Source of the DNA: Aristolochia californica
Taxonomy: Eukaryota; Streptophyta; Magnoliopsida; Piperales; Aristolochiaceae
Length of the DNA stretch: 64,000 nucleotides
Direction: 5' to 3'
NCBI GenBank assembly: GCA_029961685.1
Contig: JARWKL010000008.1
Coordinates: 15,533,981 to 15,597,980 of the forward strand
Part shown: piece after piece, positions 48,527 to 61,690 of the stretch
Layout of the letters: each line of letters starts with the position of its first letter
How positions within the stretch are numbered: position 1 is the first letter of the stretch
Notes under the pieces: model-generated
What the model saw: the letters and a program-made list of their open reading frames with translations, nothing else
The model's database searches: none
Told to the model about the DNA's origin: nothing
Made by a program: the position numbers and the translations under genes

Positions 48527-51500
48527 ATAATTCTAAAAAGTGTATGTAATTTTTAGGAATTGTGAACTCTTTTTAGTATTTATATATCAGGTTCTGCAAT
48601 CGTTGGGAAAAGGGGAAGGCTCGGAATTTTGAACTGACTTTTGACTCCCAATCCATAAGTCATTCCTTACAAAAATATAACCCGTTACGCATGGTAAATC
48701 ACTTTACAATCATCTATGATCGTTAGGTGAGCTTTTTGTAAATGGGCAAAATAGTGGCTTGTTTGACTCGGGTAAATATCCCACTGCACGTTCACATGAG
48801 AATTTAATGTTATTCTCATTAAAATGTTAGGATCCATAGGTCATTTGAATCTTTAACATGTTTCAAGCATTCATATCCACTTTTTAAAACATGTGTAGAA
48901 AAATCTCTTTCTTATAAAATTCTAAGCTATTAGGGTTGAACTAGTGGAATTACCGGAACTTAGATGACAAAAGTTTTGTGTTCATTTGTATTCTGTTAAT
49001 AATTTTTTGTTACTTAAATTTATTTATTGCTTTAAATTCTTTCCATAAATAAACTCTAAAATTTTCATTTTCTTGTGATCTATTTGCCTTTTATCTCTTT
49101 TTTTCGTTTACGAGATGAAGGGAAAGTGAAAACTCATGTTTTGATTAAAGAAAAAAGTATACATCTAAAATGGAAATGCACAATGCACAAATATAGAGAG
49201 AAATAATTCAAAAAAGTTTCTATAATTTTTAGGGATTGTAAACTCTTTTTAGTTTTTATATTTCAGGTTCTGCAAATTATCAGGAAAAGGGGGAAGTGGG
49301 GGATTTTTAACTGAATCTTGACTCCCAATCTAAAAGTCATTCCTTAAAAAAATATAGCCCGTTACGCATGATAAATCACTTTACAAACATCTATAATCAT
49401 TCGGTTAGCTTTTTGTAAATTGGCCAAATAATGGCTTGTTTGACTCGGGTAAATATCCCACCGCACGTTCACTTGAGAATTTAATGTTATTCTCTTTAAA
49501 AGGTTCGGATCCATAGGTCATTTGCATCTTTAACATGTTTCAAGCATGCATATCCCTATTTTAAAACATGTGTAGAAAAATTTCTTTCTTTTAAAATTCT
49601 GAGCAACAAGGTATGAACTAGTGGAATTTCCCAAACTTGGATAAGAAAACATTTGTGTTCATTTGTGGTGTGTGAATAAATTTTCTTCTCTCACATTTTT
49701 TTATTGATTTCATTCTTTCCATACATAAACTCTAAAATTTTCATTTTGTTGTGATCTATTTGCCTTTTATATCTTTTTTTTGTTTACGAGATGAAGGGAA
49801 AGTGAAAACTCAAGTTTGTATTTAAGAAAAAAATATACATCTAAAATGGAATGCACAATGCAAAATTGTAGAGAGGGATAATTCCAAAAAGTGTCAGTAA
49901 TTTTTAGGGATTGTAAACGCTTTTTAGTTTTTTTATATTAGGTTCTGCAATCGTCGGGAAAAGGGGGAGGCAGGGGATTTTTAACTGAGTGTTGACTCCC
50001 AATCCATAAATATAGCCTGTTACACATGATAAATCACTTGACAATCATCTATGATCATAAGGTCAGCTTTTTGTCTTTGGGCAAAATAATGGCTTGTTTG
50101 ACTTCGGTTAATATCTCACCGCACGTTCACTTGAGAAGTTAATGTTATTCTCTTTAAAAGGTTTGGATCTATAGGTCATTTGAATTTTTAACATGTTTCA
50201 AGCATTCATATCCATTTTTTAAAACATGTGTGGAAAAATCTCTTTCTTCTAAAATTCTGAGCTATTAGGGTTGAACTAGAGGAATTACCCAAACTTGGAT
50301 TACAAAACTTTTGCTTTCATTTGTGGTGTGTGAATAAATTTTCTTTACTTATATTTGTTTATTGCTCTAAATTCTTCCATAACTGAAATTTTCATTTTGT
50401 TGTGATCTATTTGCCTGTTATCTCTTTTTTTTTTGTTTACGAGATGAAGGGAATGTAAACACTCAAGTTTTGATTTAAGAAAAAAGTATACAAATAAAAT
50501 GGAAATTCACAATACACAACTGTAGAGAGAGATAATTTTAAAAAGTGTCTGTAAGTTTTAGGGATTTTAAACTCTTTTTAGTTTTTATATATGAGGTTCT
50601 GCAATTGTCGGAGAAAGGGGGAGGCTTGGGATTTTTAACTGAGTCTTGACTCCCAATCCATAAGTCATTCCTGAAAAAAATTTAGCCCGTTACGCATGAT
50701 AAATCACTTTACAATCATCTGTGATTGTTAGGTAAGCTTTTTGTCAATGGGAAAAATAATGGCTTCTTTGACTCGGGTAATTATCCCACTGCAGGTTCCC
50801 TTGAGAATTTAATGTTATTCTCTTTAAAAGTTTTGGATCCATAGGTCATTTGAAACTTTAACATGTTTCAAACATTTATATCCATTTTTTAAAACATTTT
50901 AGAAAAATATCTTTCTTATAAAATTCCGAGCTATTAGGGTTGAACTAGTGGAATTACCCAAACATGCATAACAAAACTTTTGTGTTCATTTGTGTTGTGT
51001 GAATAAATTTTCCTTATTTACATTTGTTTATTGCATTAAATTCTTTCCATACATAAACTCTAAAATTTTCATTTTGTTGAGATCTATTTGCCTTTTATCT
51101 CTTTTTTCTTTTACGAGATGAAGGGAAAGAGAAAACTCAAGTTTTGATTTCAGAAAAAAGTATACATCTAAAATGGATATGCACAATGCACAAATGTAGA
51201 GAGAGATAATTCGAAAAAGTTTCTGTAATTTTTAGGGATTGTAAACTCCTTTTAGTTTTTATATATCAGGTTCTGCAATCATCAGGAAAAGGGGGAGGCG
51301 GGGGATTTTTTACTGAGTTTTGAATCCCAATCCATAAGTCATTCTTTATAAAAATATAGCCCGTTACATATGATAAATCACTTTACAATCTTCTATGACC
51401 GTTAGCTCCGCTTTTTTAAAATGGGCAAAATAATGACTTGTTGACTCGGGTAAATATCCAACCGCACGCTCACTTGAGAATTTAATATAATTCTCTTTAA

Positions 51501-54169
51501 AAGGTTTGGATCCATAGGTCATTTGCATCTGGAACATGTTTCAAGCATGCATATCCATTTTTAAAACATGTGCAGAAAAGTCTCTTTCTTATAAAATTCC
51601 GAACTATTAGGGTTGAACTAGTGGAATTTTCCAAACTTGGATAACATAACTTTTGTGTTCATTTGCAGTGTGTGAATAAATTTTATTTACTTACATTGGA
51701 TTATTGCTTTAAATTCTTTCCATACATAAACTCTAAAATTTTTCAGTTTCTTGTGATCTATATACCTTTTATCTCATTTTTTTGTTTCCGAGATGAAGGG
51801 AAAGTGAAAACTCAAATTTTGATTTAAGAAAAAAGTATACATCTAAAATGGAAATGCACAATGCACAAATGTTGAAAGGGATAATTCCAAAAGGTGTATG
51901 TAATTTTTAGGGATTGTAAACACTTTTTAGTATTTATATATAAAGTTTTGCAATCGTCGGGAACAGGGGGAGGCTGGGAATTTTTAACTGAGTTTTGACT
52001 CCCAATCCATAAGTCACTCCTGACAAAAATATAGCCCATTATGCATGATAAATCACATTAAAATCATCTACGATCGTTAGGTCAGCTTTTTGTAAATATG
52101 CGAAATAATTGCTTGTTTGACTCCGGTAAATATCCCATCACATGTTCTCTTGAGAATTTAATGTTATTCTGTTAAAAAGGTTTGGATCCATTGGTCATTT
52201 GAATCTTTAACATGTTTCAAGCATTCATATCCATTTTTTAAAACTTGTGTAGAATAATCTCTTTCTTATAAAATTCTGAGCTATTAGGGTTGAACTAGTG
52301 GAATTACTGAAACTTGGATGACAAAACTTTTGTGTTCATTTGTGTTTTGTGAATAAATTTTCTTTATTTATTGCTTTAAATTCTTTCCATGCATAAACTC
52401 TAAAATTTTCATTTTGTTGTGATCTATTTGCCTTTTATCTTTTTTTTTTTTTTTACGAGATGAAGGGAAAGTCAAAACTCAAGTTCTGATTTAAGAAAAA
52501 ATTATGCATCTAAAATGGAAATTCACAATGCACAAATTTAAAAAGAGATGATTCAAAAAAGTTTCTATAATTTTTAGGGATTGTAAACTCTTTTTAGTTT
52601 TTATATATTAGGTTCTGCAATCGTCGGGAAAAGGGGGAGGCAGGGGATTTTTAACTGAGTGTTGACTCCCAATCCATAAGTCATTCCTTACAAAAATATA
52701 GGCCGTTACACATGATAAATCAGTTTATAATCATCTATGATCGTTAGGACAACTTTTTGTCATTGGACAAAATAATGGCTCTTTTGATTTGGGTAAATAT
52801 CCCATCGCACGCTCGCTTGAGAATTTAATGTAATTCTCTTTAAAAGGTTTGGATCCCTAGTTCATTTGCATCTGTAACATGTTTCAAGCATGCATATCCA
52901 TTTTTTACTACATGTGAAGAAAAATCTTTTTCATATGAAATTCCGACTATTAGGGTTGTACTAGTGGAATTTCCCAAACTCTGATAACATAAATTTTGTG
53001 TTCATTTGTGGTGTGTGAATAAATTTTCTTTACTTATATTTGTTTATTTTTTTAAATTCTTACCTAACATAAACTCTTAAATTTTAATTTTTTTGTGATC
53101 TATTTGCCTTTTATCTCTTTTTTTTGTTTCTGAGATGAAGGGAAACTGAAAACTCAAGTTTTGATTTAAGAAAAAAGTATACATATGAAATGGAAATTCA
53201 CAATACAAAAATGTAGAGAGAGATAATTTTAAAAAGAGTCTGTAATTTTTAGGGATTGTAAACTCTTTTAGTTTTTATATCAGGTTCATGAAATTTTCGA
53301 GAAAAGGGGAAGGCTGGGGATTTTTAATTGAGTCTTGAATCCCAATCCATAAGTCATTCATTACAAAAATATAGCTCGTTACACATGATAAATCACTTTA
53401 CAAACATCTGTGAATTTTAGGTAAGCTTTTTGAAAATGGGAAAACTTATAGCTTGTTTGACTCGGGTAAATATCCCACCACAAATTCTCTTGAGAATTTA
53501 ATGATATTCTCTTTAAAAGTTTTGGATCCATATGTCATTTGCATCTTTAACATGTTTGAAGCATGCATATCACTTTTTAAAACATGTGTAAAAAAATCTT
53601 TCTTATAAAATTACGAACTATTAGGGTTGAACTAGTGGAATTTCCAAAACTTGGATAACAAAAATTTTGTGTTCATTTTTGGTGTGTGAATAAATTTTCT
53701 TTACTTACATTTGTTTATTGCTTTAAATTCTTTCCATACATAAACTCTAAAATTTTCATTTTGTTGTGATCTATTTGTCATTTATCTCTTATTTTTGTTT
53801 ACGAGATGAAGGGAAAGTGAAAACTCAAGTTTGTTTTTAAGAAAAAAGTATACATCTAAAATAGAAATGCACAAAGCACAAATGTAGAGAGAGATAATTC
53901 CTAAAAGTGTCAGTAATTTTTAGGGATTGTAAACTCTTTTCAGTTTTTATATATCAAGTTCTGTTGTTGTCAGGAAAAGGGGGAGGCGTGGGATTTTTAA
54001 CTGAGTGTTGAATCCTATTCCATAAATCATTCCTTACAAAAATATAGCCTGTTACGCATGATAAATCACTTTACAATCATCTATGATCGTTAGGTCAGCT
54101 TTTTGTATATGGGGAAAATATTGGCTTGTTTGGCTCGGGTAAATATCCCACCTCACGTTCACTTGAGAA

Positions 54170-54190
54170 TTTAATGAGCGTTTGTTATTC
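54170..54190 (+). repeat. Monomer with block-F-type insertion
   Basis: Here the usual aatttaatgttattctc reads aatttaatgagcgtttgttattctc, a gain of about 8 bp. The reversed monomers of block F have a closely similar insertion (gagcatttgttg read on their own strand), which I did not see in other forward monomers. Confidence 0.65.
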
Positions 54191-57100
54191 TCTTTAAAAG
54201 GTTTGGATCCATAGGACATTTGAATCTTTAACATGTTTCAAGCATGCATATCCATTTTTTAAAAATTGTGTAAAAAAATTCCTTTTATATAATATTCCGA
54301 GCTATTAGGGTTGACCAAGTGGAATTACCCAAACTTGGATAACAAAACTTTTGTGTTCATTTGTGTTGTGTGAATAAATTTTATTTTCTTACATTTTTTT
54401 ATTGCAGTAAATCTTTCCATACGTCAACTCTAAAATTTTCATATTGTTGTGATCTATTTGCCTTTTATCACTTTTTTTTATTACGAGATGAAGGGAAGTG
54501 AAAACTCAAGTTTTGATTTAAGAAAAAAGTCTACATCTAAAATAGAAATGCACAATGCACAAATGTAGAGAGAGATAATTCCAAAAAAAATTATAATTTT
54601 TAGGGTTTGTAAACTCTTTTTAGTTTTTATACATCAAGTTCTGCAATCGTCGGGAAAAGGGGAAGGCGGAGGATTTTTAACTGAGTGTTGCACCCAATCT
54701 ATAAGTCAATCCTTACAAAAATATAGCTCGTTTCGCTTGATAAATCACTTTACAATCATCTATGATCGTTAGGTCAGCTTTTTGTAAATGGGCAAAATAA
54801 TGGCTTGTTTGACTCGAGTAAATATCCCACCGCACGTTCACTTGAGAATTTAATGTCATTCTCTTTAAAAGGTTTGGATCCATTGGTCATTTGCATCTTT
54901 AACATGTTTCAAGCATGCATATCCACTTTTTAAAATATGTATAGAAAAATCTCTTTCTTATAATACTCCGAGCTATTAGGGTTGAATTAATGGAATTTCC
55001 CAAACTTGGAAAAATAACTTTTGTGTTCATTTGTGTTGTGTCAATAAATTTTCTTTACTTACATTTTTTTATTGCATTAAATTCTTTCCTTACTTAAACT
55101 CTAAAATTTTCATTTTGTTGTGATCTATTTCCCTTTTATCTCTTTTTTTTTGTTGACGAGATGAAAGGAAACTGAAAACTCAAGTTTGTATATAAGAAAA
55201 AAGTATACATTTAAAATGGAAATGCACAATCCACAAATGCAGAGAGAGATAATTCCAAAAAATTTCAGTAATTTTTAGGGAATGAAAAAACTTTTTTGTT
55301 TTTATATATCAGGTTCTACAATCGTCTGGAAAAGTCGGAGGCAGGGGATTTTTAACTGTGTGTTGACTCCCAATTCTTATGTCATTTCTTACAAAAATAT
55401 AGCTCGTTACACATAATAAATCACTTTACAATCATCTATGATCGTTAGGTCAGCTTTTTGTAAATGGGAAAAATAATGGCTTGTTTGACTCGGGTAAATA
55501 TCCCACATCACGTACACTTGCGAAGTTAATGTTATACTCTTTGAAAAGTTTGGATCCATAGGTCATTTGCATCTTTAACTTGATTCAAGCATGCTTATCC
55601 ATTTTCTAAAACATGTGTAGAAAAATCACTTTCTGATAAAATTTCGAGCTACTAGGGTTGAACTAGTTGAATTGTCCAAACTTGGATTACAAAAGTTTTG
55701 TATTGATTTGTGGTGTGTGAATAAATTTTCTTTAGTTACATTTTTTTATTGCTTTAAATTATTTCTATACATAAACTCTAAAATTTTCATTATGTTGTGA
55801 TCTATTTACCTTTAATCTCTTTTTTTTTGTTTATGAGATGAAGGGAAAGTGAAAACTCAAGTTTTGAATTAAGAAAAAAAGTATACATCTAAAATGGAAA
55901 CGCATAATTCACAAATGAAGAGAGAGATAATTCCCGAAATAGTTTGCAATTTTTAGGGATCGTAAACTATTTTTAATTTGTATATATCAGGTTCGGTAAT
56001 CGTTGGGAAAAGGGTGAGGCGGGGGATTTTTAACTGAGAGTTGACTCCCAATCCATAAGTCATTCCTTACAAAAATAAAGCACGTTACGCATGTTAAATC
56101 ACTTTAAAATCATCTATGATCGTTAGGTCAACTTTTTGTAAATGGGTAAAATAATGGCTTGTTTGACTCTGGTAAATATCCCACCGCACGTTCACTTGAG
56201 AATTTAATGTTATTCTCTTTAAAAGGTTTGGATCCATAGGTCATTTGCATCTTTAACATCTTTCAAGCATGCATATCCATTTATTAAAACATGTGTAGAA
56301 AAATCTCTTTCTTATAACATACCGAGCTATTAGGGTTGATCTAGTGGAATTTCCCGAACTTGGATAACAAAACATTTGGGTTCATTTGTGGTGCGTGAAT
56401 AAATTTTTTTTATTTAAATATGTTTATTGCTTTAAATTTTTTCCATACATAAACTCTAAATTTTTCTTTTTGTTGTGATCTATTTGCCTTTTATCTGTTT
56501 TTTTTTTTTTTACGAGGTGAACGGAAAGTGAAAGCTCAAGTTTTGATTTAAGAAAAAAGTATACATCTAAAATGGAAATGCACAATTCACAAATGTAGAG
56601 AGAGATAATTCAAAAAAGTATCTGCAATTTTTATGGATTGGAAAGTCTTTTTAGTTTTTTTATATTAGGTTTTGCAATCGTCGGGAAAAGGGGGAGGCGG
56701 GGGATTTTTAACTGAGTGTTGACTCCAAATACATAAGTCATTCCTTAAAAAAATATAGCCCGTTATGCATGATAAATCACTTTACAATCGTCTATGATCG
56801 TTAGGTCAGCCTTTTGGAAATGGGCAAAATAATAGCTTGTTTGACTCGGGTAAATATCCCACCGCACGTTCACTTGAGAATTTAATGTTATTCTCTTTAA
56901 AAGGTTTGGATCCATAGGTCATTTATATCTTTAACTTGTTTCAAGCATGCATCTCCATTTTTTAAAACATGTGTAGAAAAATCTCTTTGTTATAAAATTT
57001 TGAGCTATTATGGTTGAACTAGTGGAATTACCCAAACTTGGATAACAAAAATTTTGTGTTCATTTGTGGTGGGTGAATAAATTTTCTTTACTTACATTTG

Positions 57101-60100
57101 TTTATTTATTTACATTCTTTCCATTCATAAACTCTAAAATTTTCATTTTGTTGTGATCTATTTGCCTTTTATCACTTTTTTTGTTTACGATATGAAGGGA
57201 AAGTGGAAACTCAAGTTTTGATTTAAGAAAAAATTAAAGATCTAAAATGCAAATGCACCATGCACAAATGTAGACAGAGATAATTCCAAAAAGTGTCTGT
57301 AGTTTTTAGGGATTGAAAACTCTTTTTAGTTTTTTTATATCAAGTTCTGCCATCGTCGGGAAAAGGGGGATGCGGAGGATTTTTAACTGAGTGTTGACTC
57401 CGAATCCATAAGTCTTTCCTTACAAAAAGATAGCTCATTACGAATGATAAATCATTTTAAAATCATCTATGAATGTTAGGTCAGTTTTTTGTAAATGGGA
57501 AAAATAATGGCTTGTTTGACTCCGGTAAATATCCCACCGCACGTTCACTTGAGAATTTAATGTTATTCTCTTTAAAAGGTTTGGATGCAAATGTCATTTG
57601 AATCTTTTAGATGTTTCAAGCATGCATATCCATTTATTAAAATATGTGTAGAGAAATCTCTTTTTTATAAAATACCGAGCTATTAGGGTTGATCAAGTGG
57701 AATTTCCCAAACTTGGATAACAAAGCTTTTGTGTTCAATTGTGGTGTGTGAATAAATTTTCTTTACTTACTTTAGTTTATTGCTTTAAATTCTTTCCATA
57801 CATAAAATCTAAAATTTTCATTTTTTTGTGATCAATTTGCATATTATCTCTTTTTTTTGTTTACAAGAAGTAGGGAAAGTGAAAACTCAAGTTTTGATTA
57901 AAGAAAAAATTATGCATCTAAAATGGAAATGCACAATGTGAAAATGTAGAGAGAGATAATTCCAAAAAGTGACAGTCATTCTTAGGGATTGTAAACTCTT
58001 TTTAGCTTTATATATCCGGTTCGCCAATCATCGGGAAAAGAGGGAGGTGGGGGATTCTTAACTCAGTGTTGACTCCCAATCCATAAGTCATTCCTTTAAA
58101 AAATATAGCCCTTTACACATGATAAATCACATTACAATCATCTATGATCGTTTGGTCAACTTTTATTCAATGGGCAAAATAATGGCTTGTTTGGCTCGGG
58201 TAAATATCCCACCGCACGTTCACTTGAGAATTTAATGTTATTCTCTTTAAAAGGTTGGATCCATAGGTCATTTGCATCTTTAACATGTTTCAAGCATGCA
58301 TATCACTTTTTTAAAACATATGTAGATAAATCTCTTTCTTATAAAATTCCGAGCTATTAGGGTTCAACTAGTGGAATTTCCCAAACTTGGATAACAAAAC
58401 TATTGTGTTCATTTGTGGTGTGTGAATAAATTTTATTTACTTAAATTTTTTTATTGCTTTAAATTCTTTCCTTACATAAATTGTAAAATTTTCATTTTGT
58501 TGAGATCTATTTGCCTTTTATTTCTTTTTTTTGTTACTGAGTTGAAGGAAAAGTGAAAACTCAAGTTTTGATTAAAGAAAAAAGTATACATCTAAAATGG
58601 AAATGCACAATGCACAAATGTAGAGAGAGATAATTCCAATAAGTGTCAATAATTTTTAGGGATTGTAGACTCTTTTTAGCTTTTATATATACGGTTCGAC
58701 AATCGTCGGGAAAAGGGTGAGGCGGGGAAATTTTAACTGAGAGTTGACTCCCAATCCATAAGTCATTCCTTTAAAAAAATATAGCCCGTTAAGCATGTTA
58801 AATCACTTTAAAATCATCTATGATCGTTAGGTCAGCTTTGTGTAAATTTGTAAAATAATGGCTTGTTTGACTCGGGTTAATATCCCACCGCACGTTCACT
58901 TGAGAATTTCATGTTATTCTCTTTAAAAGGTTTGGATCCATAGGTCAATTGAATCTTTAACATGTTTCAAGCATGCATATCATTTATTAAAACGTGTGTA
59001 GAAAAATCTCTTTCTTATAAAATACAGAGCAATTAGGGTTGATCTAGTGGAATTTCCCAAACTTGCATAACCAAACTTTGGGTTCATTTGTGGTGTGTGA
59101 ATAAATTTTCTTTACTTAAATATTTTTATTTCTTTAAATTCTTTCCATACATAAACTCTAAAATTTTCATTTTGTTGTGAGCTATTTGCCTTTTATCTCT
59201 TTTTTCTGCTTACGAGGTCAAGGGAAAGTGCAAGCTCAAGTTTTGATTTAAGAAAAAAGTATACATCTAAAATGGAAATGGACAATTCACAAATGTAGAG
59301 AGAGATAATTCAAAAAAGAATTTTTAATTTTTAGGGATTGTAAACACTTTTTAGGTTTTATATATCAGGTTTTGCAACCGTCGAGAAAAGGGGGCGGCGG
59401 GGGATTTTTAACTGAATGTTGACTCCCAATCCATAATTCTTTCCTTAAAAAAATATTACCCGTTACACATGATAAACCACTTTAAAATCATCTATGATTG
59501 TTAGGTCAGCTTTTTGTAAATGGGAAAAATATTGGCTTGTTTGACTCGGGTAAATATCCCACCGCAAGTTCACTTGAGAATTTAATGTTATTTTCTTTAA
59601 AAGGTTTTGATCCGTAGGTCATTTGTAAATTTTATATGTTTCAAGCATGCATATCCATTTTTTAAAACATGTGTAGAAAAATCTCTTTCTAATAAAATTC
59701 TGAGCTATTAGCATTGATCTTGTGGAATTTCCCAAACTTGGATAGAAAAAGTATTGTGTTCATTTGTGGTGTGTGAATTAATTTTCTTTACTTACTCTTT
59801 TTTATTGCTTTAAATTCTATACATAAACTCTAAAATTTTCATTTTGTTGCGATCTATTTGCTTTTTAAGTCTTTTTTTAAGTGAAAACTCAAGTTTTGAT
59901 TTAAGAAAAAAGTATAAATCTAAAATGGAATTGCACAATGCACAAATGTAGAGAGAGATAACTCCCAAAAGTGTCAGTAATTTTTAGGGGTAGTAAACTC
60001 TATTTATTTTTTATATATCAGGTTCGGCAATCATCGTGAAAAGGGTGAGGCGGGAGATTTTTTACTGAGAGTTGACTCCCAATCCATAAGTCATTCCTTA

Positions 60101-61385
60101 CAAAAATATAGCCCGTTATGCATCTTAATTCACTTTAAAATAATCTATGATCTTTAGGTCAGCTTATTGTAAATGGGTAAAATAATGGCTTGTTTGACTC
60201 GGGTAAATATCCCACCGCACGTCCACTTGAGAATTTAATGTTATTCTCTTTAAAAGGTTTGGATCAATAGGTCAAATGCATCTTAAACATGTTTCAAGCA
60301 TGCATATCCATTTATTAAAACATGTGTAGAAAAATCTCTTTTTTATAAAATATGCTAATAGGGTTCATCTAGTGGAATTTCCCAAACTTGGATAACAAAA
60401 CTTTTGGGTTCATTTGTGGTGTGTGAATAAATTTCTTTTACTTAAATATGTTTATTGCTTTAAATTCTTTCCATACATAAACTCTAAAATTTTCATTTTG
60501 TTGTGATCTATTTCCCTTTTATCTCTTTTTTTTGTTTACGAGGTGAAGGGAAAGTGAAAGATCTAGTTTTGATTTAAGAAAAAATTATATAAAATGGAAA
60601 AGCACAATTAACAAATGTAGAGAGAGATAATTCAAAAAAGTATCTGTAATTTTTAGGGAATGTAAACTCTTTTTAGTTTTTATATATCAGATTCTACAAT
60701 CGTTGGGAAAAGGAGGAGACAGGATTTTTAACTGAGTGTTGACTAACAATCCATAAGTAATTCCTTACAAAAACATATCCCGTTATGCATGATAAATCAC
60801 TTTAGAATCATCTATGCTCTTTAGGTCAGCGTTTTTTAAATAGGCAAAATAATTGCATGTTTGACTCGGGTAAATTTCCCACCGCATGTTCACTTGAGAA
60901 TTTAATGTTATTATCATTTAAAGGTTTGGATTCATAGGTCATTTGTATCTTTTACATGTGTCAAGCATTCATATCCATTTTTTAAAACATGTGTAGAAAA
61001 ATCACTTTCCTATAAAATTCCGAGCTATTAGGTTGAACTAGTGGAATTTCACAAACTTGGATAACAAAAATTTTGTGTTCATTTGTAGTGTGTGAATAAA
61101 TTTTCTTTACTTACATTTGTTTATTTCTTGAAATTCTTTCCATACATAAACTCTAAAATTTTTATTTTGTTTTGATCTATTTGCCTTTTATCTCCTTTTT
61201 TTTTTTACGAGATGAAGGGAAAGTGGAAACTCAAGTTTTAATTTAAGAAAAAAGTATACATCTAAAATGGAAATTCACAATTCACAAATGTAGAGAGAGA
61301 TAATTCCAAAAGGTGTCTATAATTTTTAGGGATTTTAAACTCTTTTTAGTTTTTATATATCAAGTTCTGCAATCATCGGGAAAAT

Positions 61386-61416
<31 letters not shown>

Positions 61417-61423
61417 GGGGGGG
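61386..61423 (+). repeat. Poly-G tract, 30 G + A + 7 G
   Basis: Thirty consecutive G, one A and seven more G sit at the place of the monomer's G-rich box, followed by tttggattttt. This is the second, independent expansion of that box, and it lies about 260 bp before the orientation switch. Confidence 0.85.
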
Positions 61424-61673
61424 TTTGGATTTTTAACTGAGTGTTGACTCCCAATCTATAAGTCTTTCCTTACAAAAAGATAGCCGCTTGTTTGACTCGG
61501 GTAAATATCCCACCGCACGTTTACTTGAGAATTTAATATTATTCTCTATAAAAGGTTTGGATCCATAGGTCATTTAAATCTTTAAGATGTTTCAAGCATG
61601 CATATCCATTTATTAAAACATGTGTAGAGAAATCTCTTTCTTATTAAATACCAAGCTATTAGGGTTGATCTAG

Positions 61674-61690
61674 TGAAATGCAAAATGGCT
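61674..61690. other. Orientation switch of the satellite array
   Basis: The forward monomer breaks off after gttgatctagtg. About 15 bp later (aaatgcaaaatggcttg) the reverse complement of the phase marker begins (gagttttcactttcc). No spacer or mobile element separates the two orientations. Confidence 0.85.

Larger units (their letters stand above)
43050..51900 (+). repeat. Satellite block D: four-monomer higher-order repeat, ~2.7 kb x 3
   Basis: The diagnostic monomer with acaaggtatg and cctattttaaaac recurs at about 44,050, 46,765 and 49,555. It is followed each time by a type-2-like and a type-3-like monomer and preceded by a type-1-like one. The third copy has one extra monomer (around 50,285-50,950). 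Compared with block C, the repeat contains one additional monomer type. No gene is seen. Confidence 0.88.
51900..61673 (+). repeat. Satellite block E: mixed monomers with 2.7 kb and 1.33 kb periodicity
   Basis: Monomers of about 672 bp continue, less regular than in C and D. Shared variants occur at 56,036, 58,738 and 60,068 (gagagttgactccc) and at 56,335, 59,035 and 60,365 (gggttgatctag or gggttcatctag, with gggttcatttgtgg), giving offsets of 2.7 and 1.33 kb. A monomer near 59,870 lacks about 30 bp, and one near 61,465 lacks about 95 bp. No gene is seen. Confidence 0.85.
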
